A DNA stretch of 64,000 nt from Rhizobiaceae bacterium (GCA_029212415.1 JARGOF010000009.1:106066-170065); one strand, 5' to 3'. Counted from the first letter of the stretch, positions 9,270 through 18,054 are shown. Numbers and translations: made by a program. The notes: generated from the sequence alone by a model not told the origin.

Positions 9270-9437
9270 CATGAAAGCAGGCTGGTTGGAGAATGCAGGT
9301 CATAAAACCCGAAAGGGCTCACGTCCTGTAAAGTGCTGAGTGAACGAGACGCTGCGACCAGTGGGCACAGTGCCGGGCGTATTAAACATGCGGAGATTCA
9401 TATATAAGGGAATGGGATTCGGTTTTTGGAGACTGTG

Positions 9438-9929
9438 ATGTCGGCACGCACGGGATTTTCGGTGACGCAGATTCGTCTGCATTGGATCATAGCGGCGTTG
9501 ATCGTTATCCAGTTTGTCTTCCATGAGTGGATGGTCGAAGCCTGGGACATTATCGAAAAGGGCGGCACTGTCGCCTTTAGCCCCCTTGTTGCATCGCATG
9601 TGTTTGGCGGTATCGCGGTCCTGCTTCTTGTCGTTTGGCGTCTTGTCCTGCGTTTCAGGCGGGGCGTACCGCTGCCACCGGAGAATGAACCTGCATTATT
9701 GCAGCTGATGGCCCATATCGTTCACTGGTCGCTTTATGCGCTGATGATCCTGATGCCGCTCTCGGGCATGGCAGCCTGGTTCCTTGGTGTCGAGGCGGCG
9801 GCCGAGGCGCATGAAATCATGCGGATATTCATGCTTGTGCTGGTGGCGATCCATATTCTGGCTTCGCTGTTTCACCATTTTATTCTGAAAAGCGGCGTCC
9901 TTCTTCGCATGAAAAACCCAGCTGAATGA
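9438..9929 (+). CDS. cytochrome b561
   Basis: A 163-residue four-helix membrane cytochrome of the prokaryotic b561 type (CybB-like), probably moving electrons from quinol in the inner membrane. Candidate heme-ligating histidines lie in the helices: LHW near residue 15, SHVFGG near 54, AHIVHW near 93-96 and the C-terminal AIHILASLFHHF. I chose ATG 9438 because GGAG lies 6 bases upstream; a TTG at 9426 would add four residues. It stands alone between the efflux operon and a convergent LysR gene. Its redox partner is not evident. Confidence 0.87.
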   Translation: MSARTGFSVTQIRLHWIIAALIVIQFVFHEWMVEAWDIIEKGGTVAFSPLVASHVFGGIAVLLLVVWRLVLRFRRGVPLPPENEPALLQLMAHIVHWSLYALMILMPLSGMAAWFLGVEAAAEAHEIMRIFMLVLVAIHILASLFHHFILKSGVLLRMKNPAE

Positions 9930-9944
9930 ATGCGACCCGTTTCT

Positions 9945-10871
9945 TCAGCGGGTACCCGGCGCATGGTCTTGAGTGACCCTGCGCGCCTCTTCGCCGATCA
10001 TGTCGCGCAGCCATCTGTGGGTGGGCGACAGATTGGTGCGTATCGTCCAGTACTGATAAACAGGCAGGTTACCGGTAAACGGGCTCTCCAGTATGACGAT
10101 ATTGTCGCCCAGGGTGTTGGCGAGTAGCAGCGGTATCGTGGCCACAAGATCAGTGCCTTCGATCAGCCTTCCCACTTCGCTTGTGCTTGGCAGGTCAATA
10201 ATCACATCGGTGCTGATGCCTTCGGCCTCGGCTGCCTGTCGGTGTCCCGGTGACCATCCTCCCTGATAGGAAATCAGCACATGCTGCGCCGCCCCATAGT
10301 CTGCAGGGCTCATTGTTTTTCCACATAGTGGATGGTCCGCATGGACAACACAGACATACCGGTCTTCCAGCAGCAGGCGCCGGAACAGGCGTTCACTGCC
10401 CTGCAGGACCGGTGAAAGCAGCAGGTCACACGCACCACGGTGCAATTGCCGGTGACCGTCCACACCTGACTGCATGATCTTCAGCCGGATGCCCGGCGCG
10501 TCTTTGCGCAGGCGACGCAATATGGATGGCAGGACCACGGCGCGCTCGTAGTGATTGCATGACAGGGTGATGTCGGTGCGGGCCTGGCTTGCGTCAAACG
10601 CCGTCGGTTCGACCATGGCGGCGATCTGATCGAGGATCATCTCGACACGGGCGACAAGTTCGGTGCACCGCAAAGTGGGTGAGACACCACGCCCCTGCCG
10701 CACGAATAGCGGATCATTGAACGCTGTGCGCAGGCGATCGATGGCATAGGAGACGGTTGACTGGTTCTGTCCCAGTTGTTCTGCCGCCCGGGAAAAGGAA
10801 CCAAGGTCATGGACCAGTTTGAGCGTTTTCAGGGTGCGTATATCAAGACTGGTTATATCGAATTCATGCAT
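9945..10871 (-). CDS. LysR-family transcriptional regulator, likely of the divergent P450 gene
   Basis: LysR-type regulators have an N-terminal winged helix-turn-helix and a C-terminal ligand-binding domain. Here the motif is clear in LDIRTLKTLKLVHDLGSFSRAAEQLGQNQSTVSYAIDRLR, which resembles NodD- or LeuO-like members. Starting at ATG 10871 gives 308 residues, normal for the family; upstream ATGs at 10889 and 10928 are possible. The effector domain contains the usual LVATIPLLLAN region. It is divergent from the cytochrome P450 gene across about 80 bases, the classic arrangement for a LysR regulator and its target. The intergenic region holds a GTTCA...TGAAC dyad near 10884-10915. Confidence 0.87.
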   Translation of the reverse strand: MHEFDITSLDIRTLKTLKLVHDLGSFSRAAEQLGQNQSTVSYAIDRLRTAFNDPLFVRQGRGVSPTLRCTELVARVEMILDQIAAMVEPTAFDASQARTDITLSCNHYERAVVLPSILRRLRKDAPGIRLKIMQSGVDGHRQLHRGACDLLLSPVLQGSERLFRRLLLEDRYVCVVHADHPLCGKTMSPADYGAAQHVLISYQGGWSPGHRQAAEAEGISTDVIIDLPSTSEVGRLIEGTDLVATIPLLLANTLGDNIVILESPFTGNLPVYQYWTIRTNLSPTHRWLRDMIGEEARRVTQDHAPGTR

Positions 10872-10950
10872 ATTACCTATTGAGTTCATCTGATTGATAA
10901 ATGCAAGCAGTGAACAGTAATCTCCCATTTTATAGACGGGAGTAACAAAG

Positions 10951-12132
10951 ATGCCTGCTGAAGCACAAGAAATGACGGCGGAGACCGTTGACTTTGAAAA
11001 AATGTGGCACGACCCCTATCCGCTGTTCACACACTTGCGCGCCAACAATCCTGTCGCATGGGTGCCGCAGGCCAATCATTTCATGGTGACACGCTTTGAT
11101 GACATCGTCCACGTCGAGCGCAACCAGGACATCTTCCGGTCTCTGGAGCCGCGCTCGCTTGTTCATAAAGTGATGGGGCACAGTTTCATGCGCAAGGATG
11201 GCGATGCGCAGCTTGCAGAGCGGAAGATTGTATTCCCGAGTTTCAGCCCCGCTGCTGCAAAGAAAATCTGGGCGGAGAAGTTCAGATTGATTGCCACGGA
11301 TCTGCTTGACCAGATTGAAGGCAAAGGCAAAGCCGACCTGTTCGTCGACTATGCGACACCGATGGCGGCGCGCTGCCTATGCGAGGTGACCGGGCTGACA
11401 AATGTCGATTGGCGGGACATTGCACGCTGGTCACAGGCCATGATGGATGCTGTTCAGAACTATGCGGGCGATGCGGAAATCGCCCGTCTTGGACGGGAAG
11501 CCAGCGATGGCATTGATGCCGCCATTGACGAGATGATCGGGGCCAGACGTGCGGATGAAGACAAGAGCCTGCTGGCGATGATGGACGCCGGCGGCATGCC
11601 GCTGGACTCTGTTCGCGCCAATCTGAAGGTCATTATCGGCGGTGGTCAGAATGAGCCGCGTGATGCCAATGCGGGCCTGATCTGGGGCTTGCTGTCCAAT
11701 CCTGATCAGCTTGCCGCAGTTCGCGCGGATGATGCATTGTGGATGCGCGGTTTTGAAGAATATGTGCGCTGGATTTCTCCTATCGGCATGTATCCGCGCA
11801 CCGTTGACAAGCCTACAGAACTCGGCGGCGTCATGCTTCAACCGGATGACCGCCTTTTCCTGCTTGTTGGCTCGGCCAACCGGGACGAAGCCAAATTCGA
11901 GCAGGCCGACATATTTGATCTTCATCGCGAAAAGAAGCAACATCTGGCATTTGGTTCGGGGCCGCATTTTTGCGCGGGGGCATGGGTGGCACGGATGCAG
12001 GTTGCCAATATTGCCGTTCCCATGCTGTTCGCGCGGCTCAAGGGACTGACGCTTGATGAGGATGATCCGGTGCGTTGCGGCGGCTGGGCCTTTCGTGGCG
12101 TGCTCAATCTGCCCGTACACTGGGAGCATTAG
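10951..12132 (+). CDS. cytochrome P450 with non-canonical I-helix
   Basis: A soluble class I bacterial P450 of 393 residues. The heme-thiolate motif FGSGPHFCAGAWVAR is intact with ligand Cys341, and the ExxR pair is Glu270 and Arg273. The oxygen-activating I-helix reads IIGGGQNEPRDA (residues 228-239) and lacks the usual acid-Thr pair, carrying Asn-Glu-Pro instead. Related P450s with a GGxNEPRD helix exist, so this may be a subfamily trait. GGGAG lies just upstream of the ATG. The ferredoxin gene that would normally supply electrons follows directly but is broken. The divergent LysR gene is the likely regulator. Substrate unknown. Confidence 0.92.
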   Translation: MPAEAQEMTAETVDFEKMWHDPYPLFTHLRANNPVAWVPQANHFMVTRFDDIVHVERNQDIFRSLEPRSLVHKVMGHSFMRKDGDAQLAERKIVFPSFSPAAAKKIWAEKFRLIATDLLDQIEGKGKADLFVDYATPMAARCLCEVTGLTNVDWRDIARWSQAMMDAVQNYAGDAEIARLGREASDGIDAAIDEMIGARRADEDKSLLAMMDAGGMPLDSVRANLKVIIGGGQNEPRDANAGLIWGLLSNPDQLAAVRADDALWMRGFEEYVRWISPIGMYPRTVDKPTELGGVMLQPDDRLFLLVGSANRDEAKFEQADIFDLHREKKQHLAFGSGPHFCAGAWVARMQVANIAVPMLFARLKGLTLDEDDPVRCGGWAFRGVLNLPVHWEH

Positions 12133-12181
12133 AACGCCGAGACATCGTCTTTTCAGAGACCTGCCACCGGGAAGAAGCCGA

Positions 12182-12551
12182 ATGCCAAAGATTTCATTCA
12201 TCACGCATAGCGGCGAAACTCGGGCTGTTGATGTGACCCTGGGCACCAGTGTCATGCAAGCGGCCGTCGACAATGATGTGCTTGGCATGGTGGGGTTCTG
12301 CCATGTGTGCAACCTGACATGGTTTGGTTGATGCACAAGCTTTTCCGGCTTTGCCGCCGATTGATGAAAATGAGGGCGCGATGCTGGACGCTACAGCCAG
12401 CGAACGCACGGCGCAAAGCCGACTCGGTTGCCAATTGATCATCACAGAGGATCTGGAAGGGCTGATCGTTCAACTGCCTGATAAACAGATAGGAGGTTTA
12501 TACCCCCTACCAATGCATCTGCGTGAACCGAAGCGGAGCGTTTTTACATAA
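12182..12551 (+). pseudogene. broken [2Fe-2S] ferredoxin gene downstream of the P450
   Basis: The first frame (ATG 12182 to stop at 12331) gives MPKISFITHSGETRAVDVTL and an intact N-terminal half of a P450-type [2Fe-2S] ferredoxin, then diverges exactly at the cluster loop. A second frame from about 12324 carries the C-terminal half (ALPPIDENEGAMLDATASER, LGCQLIITEDLEGLIVQLP), including the fourth cysteine. Between them, the expected C-x5-C-x2-C loop is shortened, and in the downstream frame a codon expected to be Cys reads TGA. The recognisable homology ends near 12488 and the frame runs on to 12551. No product could bind the cluster. A sequencing error is possible, but a loop deletion plus a nonsense codon implies more than one lesion. 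Confidence 0.8.
12494..12508. promoter_or_regulatory. candidate regulator site upstream of the MarR gene
   Basis: On the minus strand this reads AGGGGGTATAAACCT. It shares the core GGGTATAA followed by ACC with the palindrome at 14586-14599 in front of the MFS pump and hydrolase genes. The site lies about 160 bases before the marR start. A shared MarR operator is possible but rests on two imperfect copies. Confidence 0.25.
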
Positions 12552-12665
12552 CATGTTCATTATTGCCCGTTTTGTGTGTCAAAGGCGACGCATGCGAGTT
12601 GCAGTTGTTCCGCTTTCTGTGCCATCCTGTAAGGATTAAGAACAGATCTGGAACGAGACAGCTCC

Positions 12666-13223
12666 ATGGACACGCCTGCTGGCAATGGGAAAATGAAAGT
12701 GCGCCTGCGCAGTTTTTCCAATTCACTGCCGATGTCTCTGCTCAAGGCGCGTGAATCGGTAATGCAGCGTTTTCGCTCATCGCTTCGCCTTTTCAACATC
12801 ACCGAACAGCAATGGCGTGTTTTGCGCGCTTTGAGTTCAGTGGAAAGTATTGAAGTGACCGTATTGGCGAAGGCCACGTTTCTGCTGGCTCCATCCCTGT
12901 CGCGTATCCTGAAGGATCTGGAGGAACGTCATCTGGTGATCAAGACACCGGTGCCCAGTGATCTGCGTCGTTCGCTGGTATCGGTAACGCCTGATGGACT
13001 TAAACTGATTGATGCGGTCGCGCCGCATTCGGAGAGGATCTACTCCGAAATTACCCAGGCCTTTGGCGAAGAGAAAATGAAGCTGCTGCAGGATTTGCTC
13101 AAGGAACTGGAAACGGACATCAACAATCTCCCGGCCATCGTCCACGACGCTGCGGATCGGCAGATGCCTGAATTCAGCCAGACGACTGCCGGCTTGCCGC
13201 GTGGCAGGCCTCGCAAGTCTTAA
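12666..13223 (+). CDS. MarR-family regulator, HpaR/HpcR-like
   Basis: A 185-residue winged-helix regulator. The segments SNSLPMSLLKARESVMQRFR and LFNITEQQWRVLRALSS closely match HpaR, the repressor of homoprotocatechuate degradation operons, and VPSDLRRSLVSVTPDGLKLI is the MarR wing. The C-terminal tail beyond residue 160 (Pro/Arg-rich, ending GRPRKS) is longer than in typical HpaR. An internal ATG at 12693 is an alternative start. No homoprotocatechuate genes flank it; the neighbours are a Bcr-type pump, an alpha/beta hydrolase and a VOC protein, so an aromatic-compound-responsive role is plausible but not shown. Confidence 0.85.
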   Translation: MDTPAGNGKMKVRLRSFSNSLPMSLLKARESVMQRFRSSLRLFNITEQQWRVLRALSSVESIEVTVLAKATFLLAPSLSRILKDLEERHLVIKTPVPSDLRRSLVSVTPDGLKLIDAVAPHSERIYSEITQAFGEEKMKLLQDLLKELETDINNLPAIVHDAADRQMPEFSQTTAGLPRGRPRKS

Positions 13224-13262
13224 ACGGGCTTTTCAAATCGGTGATTTCTGCGTCTTGAGCGA

Positions 13263-14462
13263 TTAACTCTGGTCCGCCTTGGCTGCAGTGCGGCCTATAT
13301 GGATGACATAGAGCGCGGTGAAGATACTGATTGCAGAGACGGTAAACATCACAAACAGCAGGGTTGACGATGCGCCTGTCGCAGCCACCAGGGAAGCGGC
13401 TGCCGCTGAAATCAAGGCGCCGCCGCCCATTTGTATGCAGCCCCCAAGTCCGGAGGCGGTGCCTGCGAGATTGGGACGGACGCTGACGATGCCGGCAACG
13501 ACGCTGGGAAGGGTAATGCCGTTTCCGAGGCCAACGAAAACCATCGGCCCGAAAATACTCAGCGGATGCTGAAATCCAAGCTCGAACAGGATAATGGCCA
13601 GCAGCACACCCAGTGTCGCGATGACGGCACCGGCCAGTGACATCGTATTTATACCCATTTTGGTCGCGAAACGACCGGAGGTGAAATTGCCGAGAATATA
13701 GCCGAAGGTGACAATGATGAAATAAAGCCCGAATTGGGTCGGGGTCAGATGATAGACGTCATAGGCAACAAAAGGCGCCCCCGCGAGCAAGGCATAAAAG
13801 GTCCCGACGCTGAAGGCTGCAGTTGCCGAGTATCCCCAGAAACGGCGGGAACGAAACAGCGTTGGATAATGTGCGATTTGCTCGCGGAAACTGCTGTATC
13901 CCTGTGTGTTGGTCTCCTTGAGTGTCAGAAACACTGCAATCGTAATGAGACTTCCCAAGGCAAACATTGCTATGAAATTGGATTGCCAGCCAAAATGCTC
14001 ATCGAGGAAGCCGCCCATGGTTGGCGCAATCATCGGCCCCAGCGCCATGCCCATTGTCAGATAACCAATCTGGCTTGCGGCCTGATCGGGTTCATAAAGA
14101 TCACGAATGATCGCCCGGCTCACAACCATTCCGGTCACGGCAGTTGATTGAATAATTCGACCCAGGATCAAAATTTCGATATTTGGTGCAAACAGACAAA
14201 GCAGGGTTCCAGCAAGAAATATGACCATGGCAACCAGCATGACACTTCTGCGCCCATAACGGTCCGACAGTGGTCCAACAATCAGCTGAACCACAGAAGA
14301 CGTAGCCAGGTAGATCTGGACAAGCAGTTGAATGACCGCGCTGTTGGTTGAGAAATGGGCTGCCATTGCGGGCAGGGATGGCAGCAAAAGTGTCATTGAC
14401 ACGGATCCCAACGCAGTGGCGCCGATCAGTGTCATGATGTGTGGTTTGCGTGGAAGGTTCAT
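13263..14462 (-). CDS. Bcr/CflA-family multidrug MFS transporter
   Basis: A 399-residue major facilitator protein with 12 predicted helices acting as a proton-linked drug exporter. The loop 2-3 motif GPLSDRYGRRSVML is the MFS motif A, and helix 5 carries the antiporter-type AIIRDLYEPDQAAS region and MGMALGPMIAPTMGGFL seen in Bcr/CflA proteins. It is convergent with the marR gene (39-base gap) and divergent from the hydrolase gene. The substrate might be an aromatic or antibiotic compound sensed by the HpaR-like regulator, which is inference. Confidence 0.9.
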   Translation of the reverse strand: MNLPRKPHIMTLIGATALGSVSMTLLLPSLPAMAAHFSTNSAVIQLLVQIYLATSSVVQLIVGPLSDRYGRRSVMLVAMVIFLAGTLLCLFAPNIEILILGRIIQSTAVTGMVVSRAIIRDLYEPDQAASQIGYLTMGMALGPMIAPTMGGFLDEHFGWQSNFIAMFALGSLITIAVFLTLKETNTQGYSSFREQIAHYPTLFRSRRFWGYSATAAFSVGTFYALLAGAPFVAYDVYHLTPTQFGLYFIIVTFGYILGNFTSGRFATKMGINTMSLAGAVIATLGVLLAIILFELGFQHPLSIFGPMVFVGLGNGITLPSVVAGIVSVRPNLAGTASGLGGCIQMGGGALISAAAASLVAATGASSTLLFVMFTVSAISIFTALYVIHIGRTAAKADQS

Positions 14463-14774
14463 GGAGGGCAGCTTTGACCGGTTGATTCATTATTGACGTG
14501 AGATGGCTTGTCTTCTCGGCAAGTCCGTCTCCTGATGCCTCACGGATGCGTCCCTTGAGTCTTTCTGTACCGAAGCACATCGCATGGGTATAAGTACCCT
14601 TAGACTGGCTTGAGCCTTGTGGGAACCCACACTGTGACCAGGTGCTGTTATCAACAGTTGCGATTGGCTTGACGCGGGTTGCACCGCTCAGGCAATACAG
14701 GCAAGCAGTGTGTTCCGGTGCAATCAAAACCTGGGGTCTTGCGGAAAACACAACGGATTGGGTCTGAAAGAAAC
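14463..14774. other. intergenic region between divergent MFS and hydrolase genes
   Basis: About 310 bases without a convincing gene. It must hold the promoters of both divergent genes. The only notable element I see is the GGGTA-TAAG-TACCC inverted repeat at 14586-14599. An open frame extending the hydrolase upstream to 14679 lacks family similarity and is rejected. Confidence 0.5.
14586..14599. promoter_or_regulatory. GGGTA-TAAG-TACCC inverted repeat, candidate MarR-type operator
   Basis: A 5-bp perfect dyad with a 4-base centre lies between the divergent MFS and hydrolase genes. It shares GGGTATAA with a sequence at 12494-12508 upstream of the HpaR-like regulator. Operator function is inference from position and sharing. 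Confidence 0.3.
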
Positions 14775-15650
14775 ATGAAAAAAGCGAAAACGGCAATTGC
14801 CGCATTGGAGGCTTGTGCGGAGACTATCCGCCTGCCACACGCCGATGGCCAGACCGTATGGCGAGTCTGGGGCGAGGGGCCTTCGCTGGTCCTGCTGCAT
14901 GGCGGCTCTGGCTCGTGGCTGCACTGGGTCCGAAATATCGCGGTATTGGCGCAGCACTTCCGTGTCTTTGTTCCGGATATGCCGGGATTTGGAGATTCAG
15001 ACAGTCTGGCCAGCAACTCGGTGACGCTGCTTGCCCGGTCGATCGCTGATGATCTGGAACGACTGCCGATTGACCCGCATTATTGCATCGCGGGTTTTTC
15101 CTTCGGTACCTGGATTGGCGGCCTTCTGCTTGCCCATCATCAGGAACGGATCGATCGTCTGGTTTTGGTCGGAGCTGCCGGCCTTGGCAGGACATTGCCA
15201 CTGAGTGCAGGATTGCGCAGTTGGCGCAGGTTGCCCGAGGCATCAGCACGCCGCCAGGCGCACCGGCAAAATCTCGAGCACATCATGCTGGCCGATCCCG
15301 ACAGTGTGGATGCGCTGGCGATTGAAGTGCAAAGCCGCAGCGCTGAAGCCTGCCGCTTTCGCCACCGTGCTGTCAGTGAAAAGATGATGCTGAAGGATTG
15401 TGTCGAACGCTGGCCGGTGAAATTGACAGCCCTGTGGGGCACGCGTGACGCTTTTATCGGTGGTCATTTCGATGAGCGCCGCAAGGCTATGCTGGCCGTT
15501 GATCCTGGCGCCGGATTCCACCTCATCGAGGGTGCCGGCCATTGGGTTCAATTCGAGGCGTCGGATGCCACCAATCGTCTTTTGCTGGCTGCCTGCTCTG
15601 GCGCTGCAATGGACACCCGGGAAAAATCTGTCGTAAGTCTGGAAGAATGA
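14775..15650 (+). CDS. alpha/beta-fold hydrolase (MhpC-like)
   Basis: A 291-residue cytoplasmic hydrolase. The oxyanion motif HGGSGSWLHW is followed by DMPGFGDS, the nucleophile elbow GFSFG with Ser109, the acid Asp225 in GTRDAFIGG, and the base His256 in GAGHWVQFE, so the triad is complete. Start at ATG 14775 fits the family N-terminus; a longer frame from 14679 is unlikely. Resemblance to meta-cleavage product hydrolases is general, so substrate is open. The VOC gene begins 39 bases downstream on the same strand, suggesting a two-gene unit, possibly linked to aromatic breakdown through the nearby HpaR-like regulator. Confidence 0.85.
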   Translation: MKKAKTAIAALEACAETIRLPHADGQTVWRVWGEGPSLVLLHGGSGSWLHWVRNIAVLAQHFRVFVPDMPGFGDSDSLASNSVTLLARSIADDLERLPIDPHYCIAGFSFGTWIGGLLLAHHQERIDRLVLVGAAGLGRTLPLSAGLRSWRRLPEASARRQAHRQNLEHIMLADPDSVDALAIEVQSRSAEACRFRHRAVSEKMMLKDCVERWPVKLTALWGTRDAFIGGHFDERRKAMLAVDPGAGFHLIEGAGHWVQFEASDATNRLLLAACSGAAMDTREKSVVSLEE

Positions 15651-15689
15651 CACTTTGACCGATTGAAAATTCACAGAAAGGCCGTTCCC

Positions 15690-16124
15690 ATGACAACAGT
15701 ACCATTCACTCTTGTGGGCATTGACCATGTGGTCTTCCTCGTCGATGACATGAAATCAGCGTTGCATTTCTACAATGATGTACTGGGGTGCAGTGCCGGC
15801 TATTCCTACCCGACCCTGGGCATGGAGCAGGTCTGGTGCGGCTCTGCGCTGATTGTCTTGTGGGATACGACCCATCCCGGCGCGAAGGATGCTGTTCCTC
15901 CTGTCTCCGGCGGACGCAATGTCGATCATGTCTGCATCGCCACAAGCCCATTCGACCATGATGCATTGCGTGCCCATCTGAAGGCCAATGACATCGAGAT
16001 CGAGCGTGAGGCGCTTCACGGCGGTGCACGCGGGATGGGCGATTCCTTCTATATCCGTGATCCCTTCGGGAACAAGATCGAGATCAAGGGACCGGCGGTC
16101 TACCCGGACGGCACAGACTGGTAG
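15690..16124 (+). CDS. VOC-superfamily protein (glyoxalase/dioxygenase fold)
   Basis: A 144-residue single-domain vicinal oxygen chelate protein with paired beta-alpha-beta-beta-beta modules. The first module starts GIDHVVFLVDDMKSALHFY and the second NVDHVCIATSPFD; the C-terminal block FYIRDPFGNKIEIKGP carries the typical metal-ligand Glu. His residues in both DHV motifs are candidate metal ligands. AAAGG lies about 8 bases before ATG 15690, which I prefer over the TTG at 15663. It follows the alpha/beta hydrolase, so it may be an isomerase, lyase or ring-cleavage enzyme in the same pathway; the family is too diverse to say which. Confidence 0.83.
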   Translation: MTTVPFTLVGIDHVVFLVDDMKSALHFYNDVLGCSAGYSYPTLGMEQVWCGSALIVLWDTTHPGAKDAVPPVSGGRNVDHVCIATSPFDHDALRAHLKANDIEIEREALHGGARGMGDSFYIRDPFGNKIEIKGPAVYPDGTDW

Positions 16125-16206
16125 GCAGCCGCCAAATGCATCAAGGGAAGGTTTTCAACAATGGCTGCCTTGAGCGGTCGATGCCTTGGGGACGCTTGGA
16201 ACCGGT

Positions 16207-17067
16207 TCATTGATCAGACCAGAGGTCTCGCATGCTGTTCCAGATTTTTTCCCCGACCATACAATCATAATCGGCCTGCATTGCCGTTTTCATCACCAGG
16301 TCGCGCGCTCTAACAGTTTTCTGGTGGGCAGCTTTTTGGTGCGCCGCTTTCTGGGGGGCCTGTTCCCGACCGGCCAGTTCCAGCACCAGCTTTTGCCGGA
16401 CTGCCGCTGGAAATTGTGCCCATTCAAGGACCGGTATGACAAAGGACCCGGGACCACCGATAACGCAATGGCGATAGTAGACGTCGAGGTCTTCGAGATG
16501 CCACTGGCTTCCCATGCCCTCACGGGTCATCAACGGCAGGCCATTGATGACAATGCCTCTGGCAAGCGTATCGGCCCGGGCGGCCAGCACTGGCCTGCCA
16601 TTGTTGTTGGGGCCATCACCGGAAATGTCGATAACCTGGCGGTTTGAAATATAAGTGTTGTCTTCAAAAAGCCGTGAGCTGAAATCCATTGCACCCGAAA
16701 TCGATGTTCTGCGCATCGAATTTTCAAATTGTGCGGTGAGCCGGGCGGCAAATGCCTCCGCCTCGCTGCGGTTGCTGATCAGCGTCCAGTCGATGATGAT
16801 ATTCTGGGAGACCGTGCCGGCCCACTCCACATAGGTGATGGCTATTTGGCCTAGCAGACCCTGGCGAATGGCATTGATGACCGGATCGCTGACAATGGCT
16901 TCAGCATATCCACGCCGCTGAATTTCCAGCTCGTTCGGCGTCATGGAGCGCGAGACGTCCACGGCAAGAACGAGTTCCACATCGACCTCGACTTCACTGG
17001 CCTGCGCATGGGGCAGCGCGCAGGTGAGTGTGGTCAATAGGACAAGCAGAAAGACAATGCGGTTCAT
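16207..17067 (-). CDS. exported von Willebrand factor A-like protein (DUF1194)
   Basis: A 286-residue protein of the DUF1194 family. A signal peptide covers about residues 1-23 (MNRIVFLLVLLTTLTCALPHAQA). The vWA metal-ion-dependent adhesion site is present as DVSRS (Asp37, Ser39, Ser41), with later parts in RRTSISGAMDF and QVIDISGDGPNNNG. Near residues 245-256 the tail has a short repeat, AAHQKAAHQK. GGAGG lies 8 bases before ATG 17067, which favours this start over one at 17091. It stands alone between unrelated operons. Function is unknown beyond metal-dependent protein binding in the periplasm. Confidence 0.85.
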   Translation of the reverse strand: MNRIVFLLVLLTTLTCALPHAQASEVEVDVELVLAVDVSRSMTPNELEIQRRGYAEAIVSDPVINAIRQGLLGQIAITYVEWAGTVSQNIIIDWTLISNRSEAEAFAARLTAQFENSMRRTSISGAMDFSSRLFEDNTYISNRQVIDISGDGPNNNGRPVLAARADTLARGIVINGLPLMTREGMGSQWHLEDLDVYYRHCVIGGPGSFVIPVLEWAQFPAAVRQKLVLELAGREQAPQKAAHQKAAHQKTVRARDLVMKTAMQADYDCMVGEKIWNSMRDLWSDQ

Positions 17068-17136
17068 CAGGCATCCTCCAGTTCTCATCATCCGCTATCA
17101 TAGCGCATGCCCGAAGCAAGACCAATGCCGCCTCAC

Positions 17137-18054
17137 TCAACGTCCGCGAATGCGCGGATCAAGTGCGTCGCGAAGGCCGTCGCCGATATAATTCACACTG
17201 AGCACGGTCAGGGAGATGGCCAGTCCCGGCCAGATCACCCGCTCGGGGTATTGTTGCAGATAGTCTGTTGAATCAAACAGCAATCGTCCCCAGGTGGGAA
17301 AGTCCGAGGGGAAACCCAGGCCAAGGAAGGAGAGCACGGATTCGGTGATGATCGCATTGGCAATGCCCAGCGTTGCCGACACCAGGATGGGTGAGAGAAT
17401 ATTGGGCAGGATGTGCCGGGTAATCATGCGCCGGGACGGCGTGCCGACCGACCGCGACGCCAGGACAAATTCCTGTTCCTTCAAAGCCAGCACATCGCCC
17501 CTGACGATCCGCGCAGCCTGCATCCAGGATGTGATGCCGATGACAAAGACGATCAGGATGAAGATGCCCGTTTCTGGACCAAAGGCGGTGCGCAGCGTGT
17601 CACGGAACAGCATGATGATGACGAGCAGCAGAGGCAGCAGCGGCAAGGCAAGGAAAAGATCTGTCAGGCGCATCAGCAAGCCGTCGATCCATGAGAAAAA
17701 CCCGGCGACAACACCGATGAGCGTGCCGAGGAACAACGAGAGCACCATCGCCACAATCCCGACGGAAAGCGACACGCGTCCACCGACCAGCAATCGGGCC
17801 AAAGTATCGCGCCCCAGTTGATCCGTGCCCAGGGGGTGCAGCAGGCTTGGCCCCTGGTTGCGCGCGCGGATGTCGATGAATTGCGCATCAAGGCCCCACA
17901 AATAGGGGCCGAAAGCGACAGCCAGAATGATGAATATGAAAAAGCCCAGCCCCAGGACTGCGCCCCGATGGGTCTTGAACTGATCCCAGATGTCGCGGCC
18001 GGGGGAACTTGGGTCCTGATCGCCCTGCAGTGAATGAAGCGTGGTCTCAGTCAT
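17137..18054 (-). CDS. dipeptide-type ABC transporter permease (DppC/OppC-like)
   Basis: Second permease of the importer encoded at 17137-22879. The 305-residue protein has six predicted helices, a long N-terminal cytoplasmic tail and the DppC-type motif HPLGTDQLGRDTLARLLVGGRVSL in the first periplasmic region. The ATPase-contact EAA loop is around ALKEQEFVLASRSVGTPSRRMITRHILPN. ATG 18054 overlaps the dppB stop by 8 bases, supporting it over an upstream ATG. It is the last gene of the operon; 69 bases separate it from the DUF1194 gene. Confidence 0.9.
   Translation of the reverse strand: MTETTLHSLQGDQDPSSPGRDIWDQFKTHRGAVLGLGFFIFIILAVAFGPYLWGLDAQFIDIRARNQGPSLLHPLGTDQLGRDTLARLLVGGRVSLSVGIVAMVLSLFLGTLIGVVAGFFSWIDGLLMRLTDLFLALPLLPLLLVIIMLFRDTLRTAFGPETGIFILIVFVIGITSWMQAARIVRGDVLALKEQEFVLASRSVGTPSRRMITRHILPNILSPILVSATLGIANAIITESVLSFLGLGFPSDFPTWGRLLFDSTDYLQQYPERVIWPGLAISLTVLSVNYIGDGLRDALDPRIRGR

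Noticed and set aside
16128..16180. GGCAGCC...GGCTGCC inverted repeat after the VOC gene
   Set aside because: Only 7 bp with a loop of about 35 bases and no U-tract.
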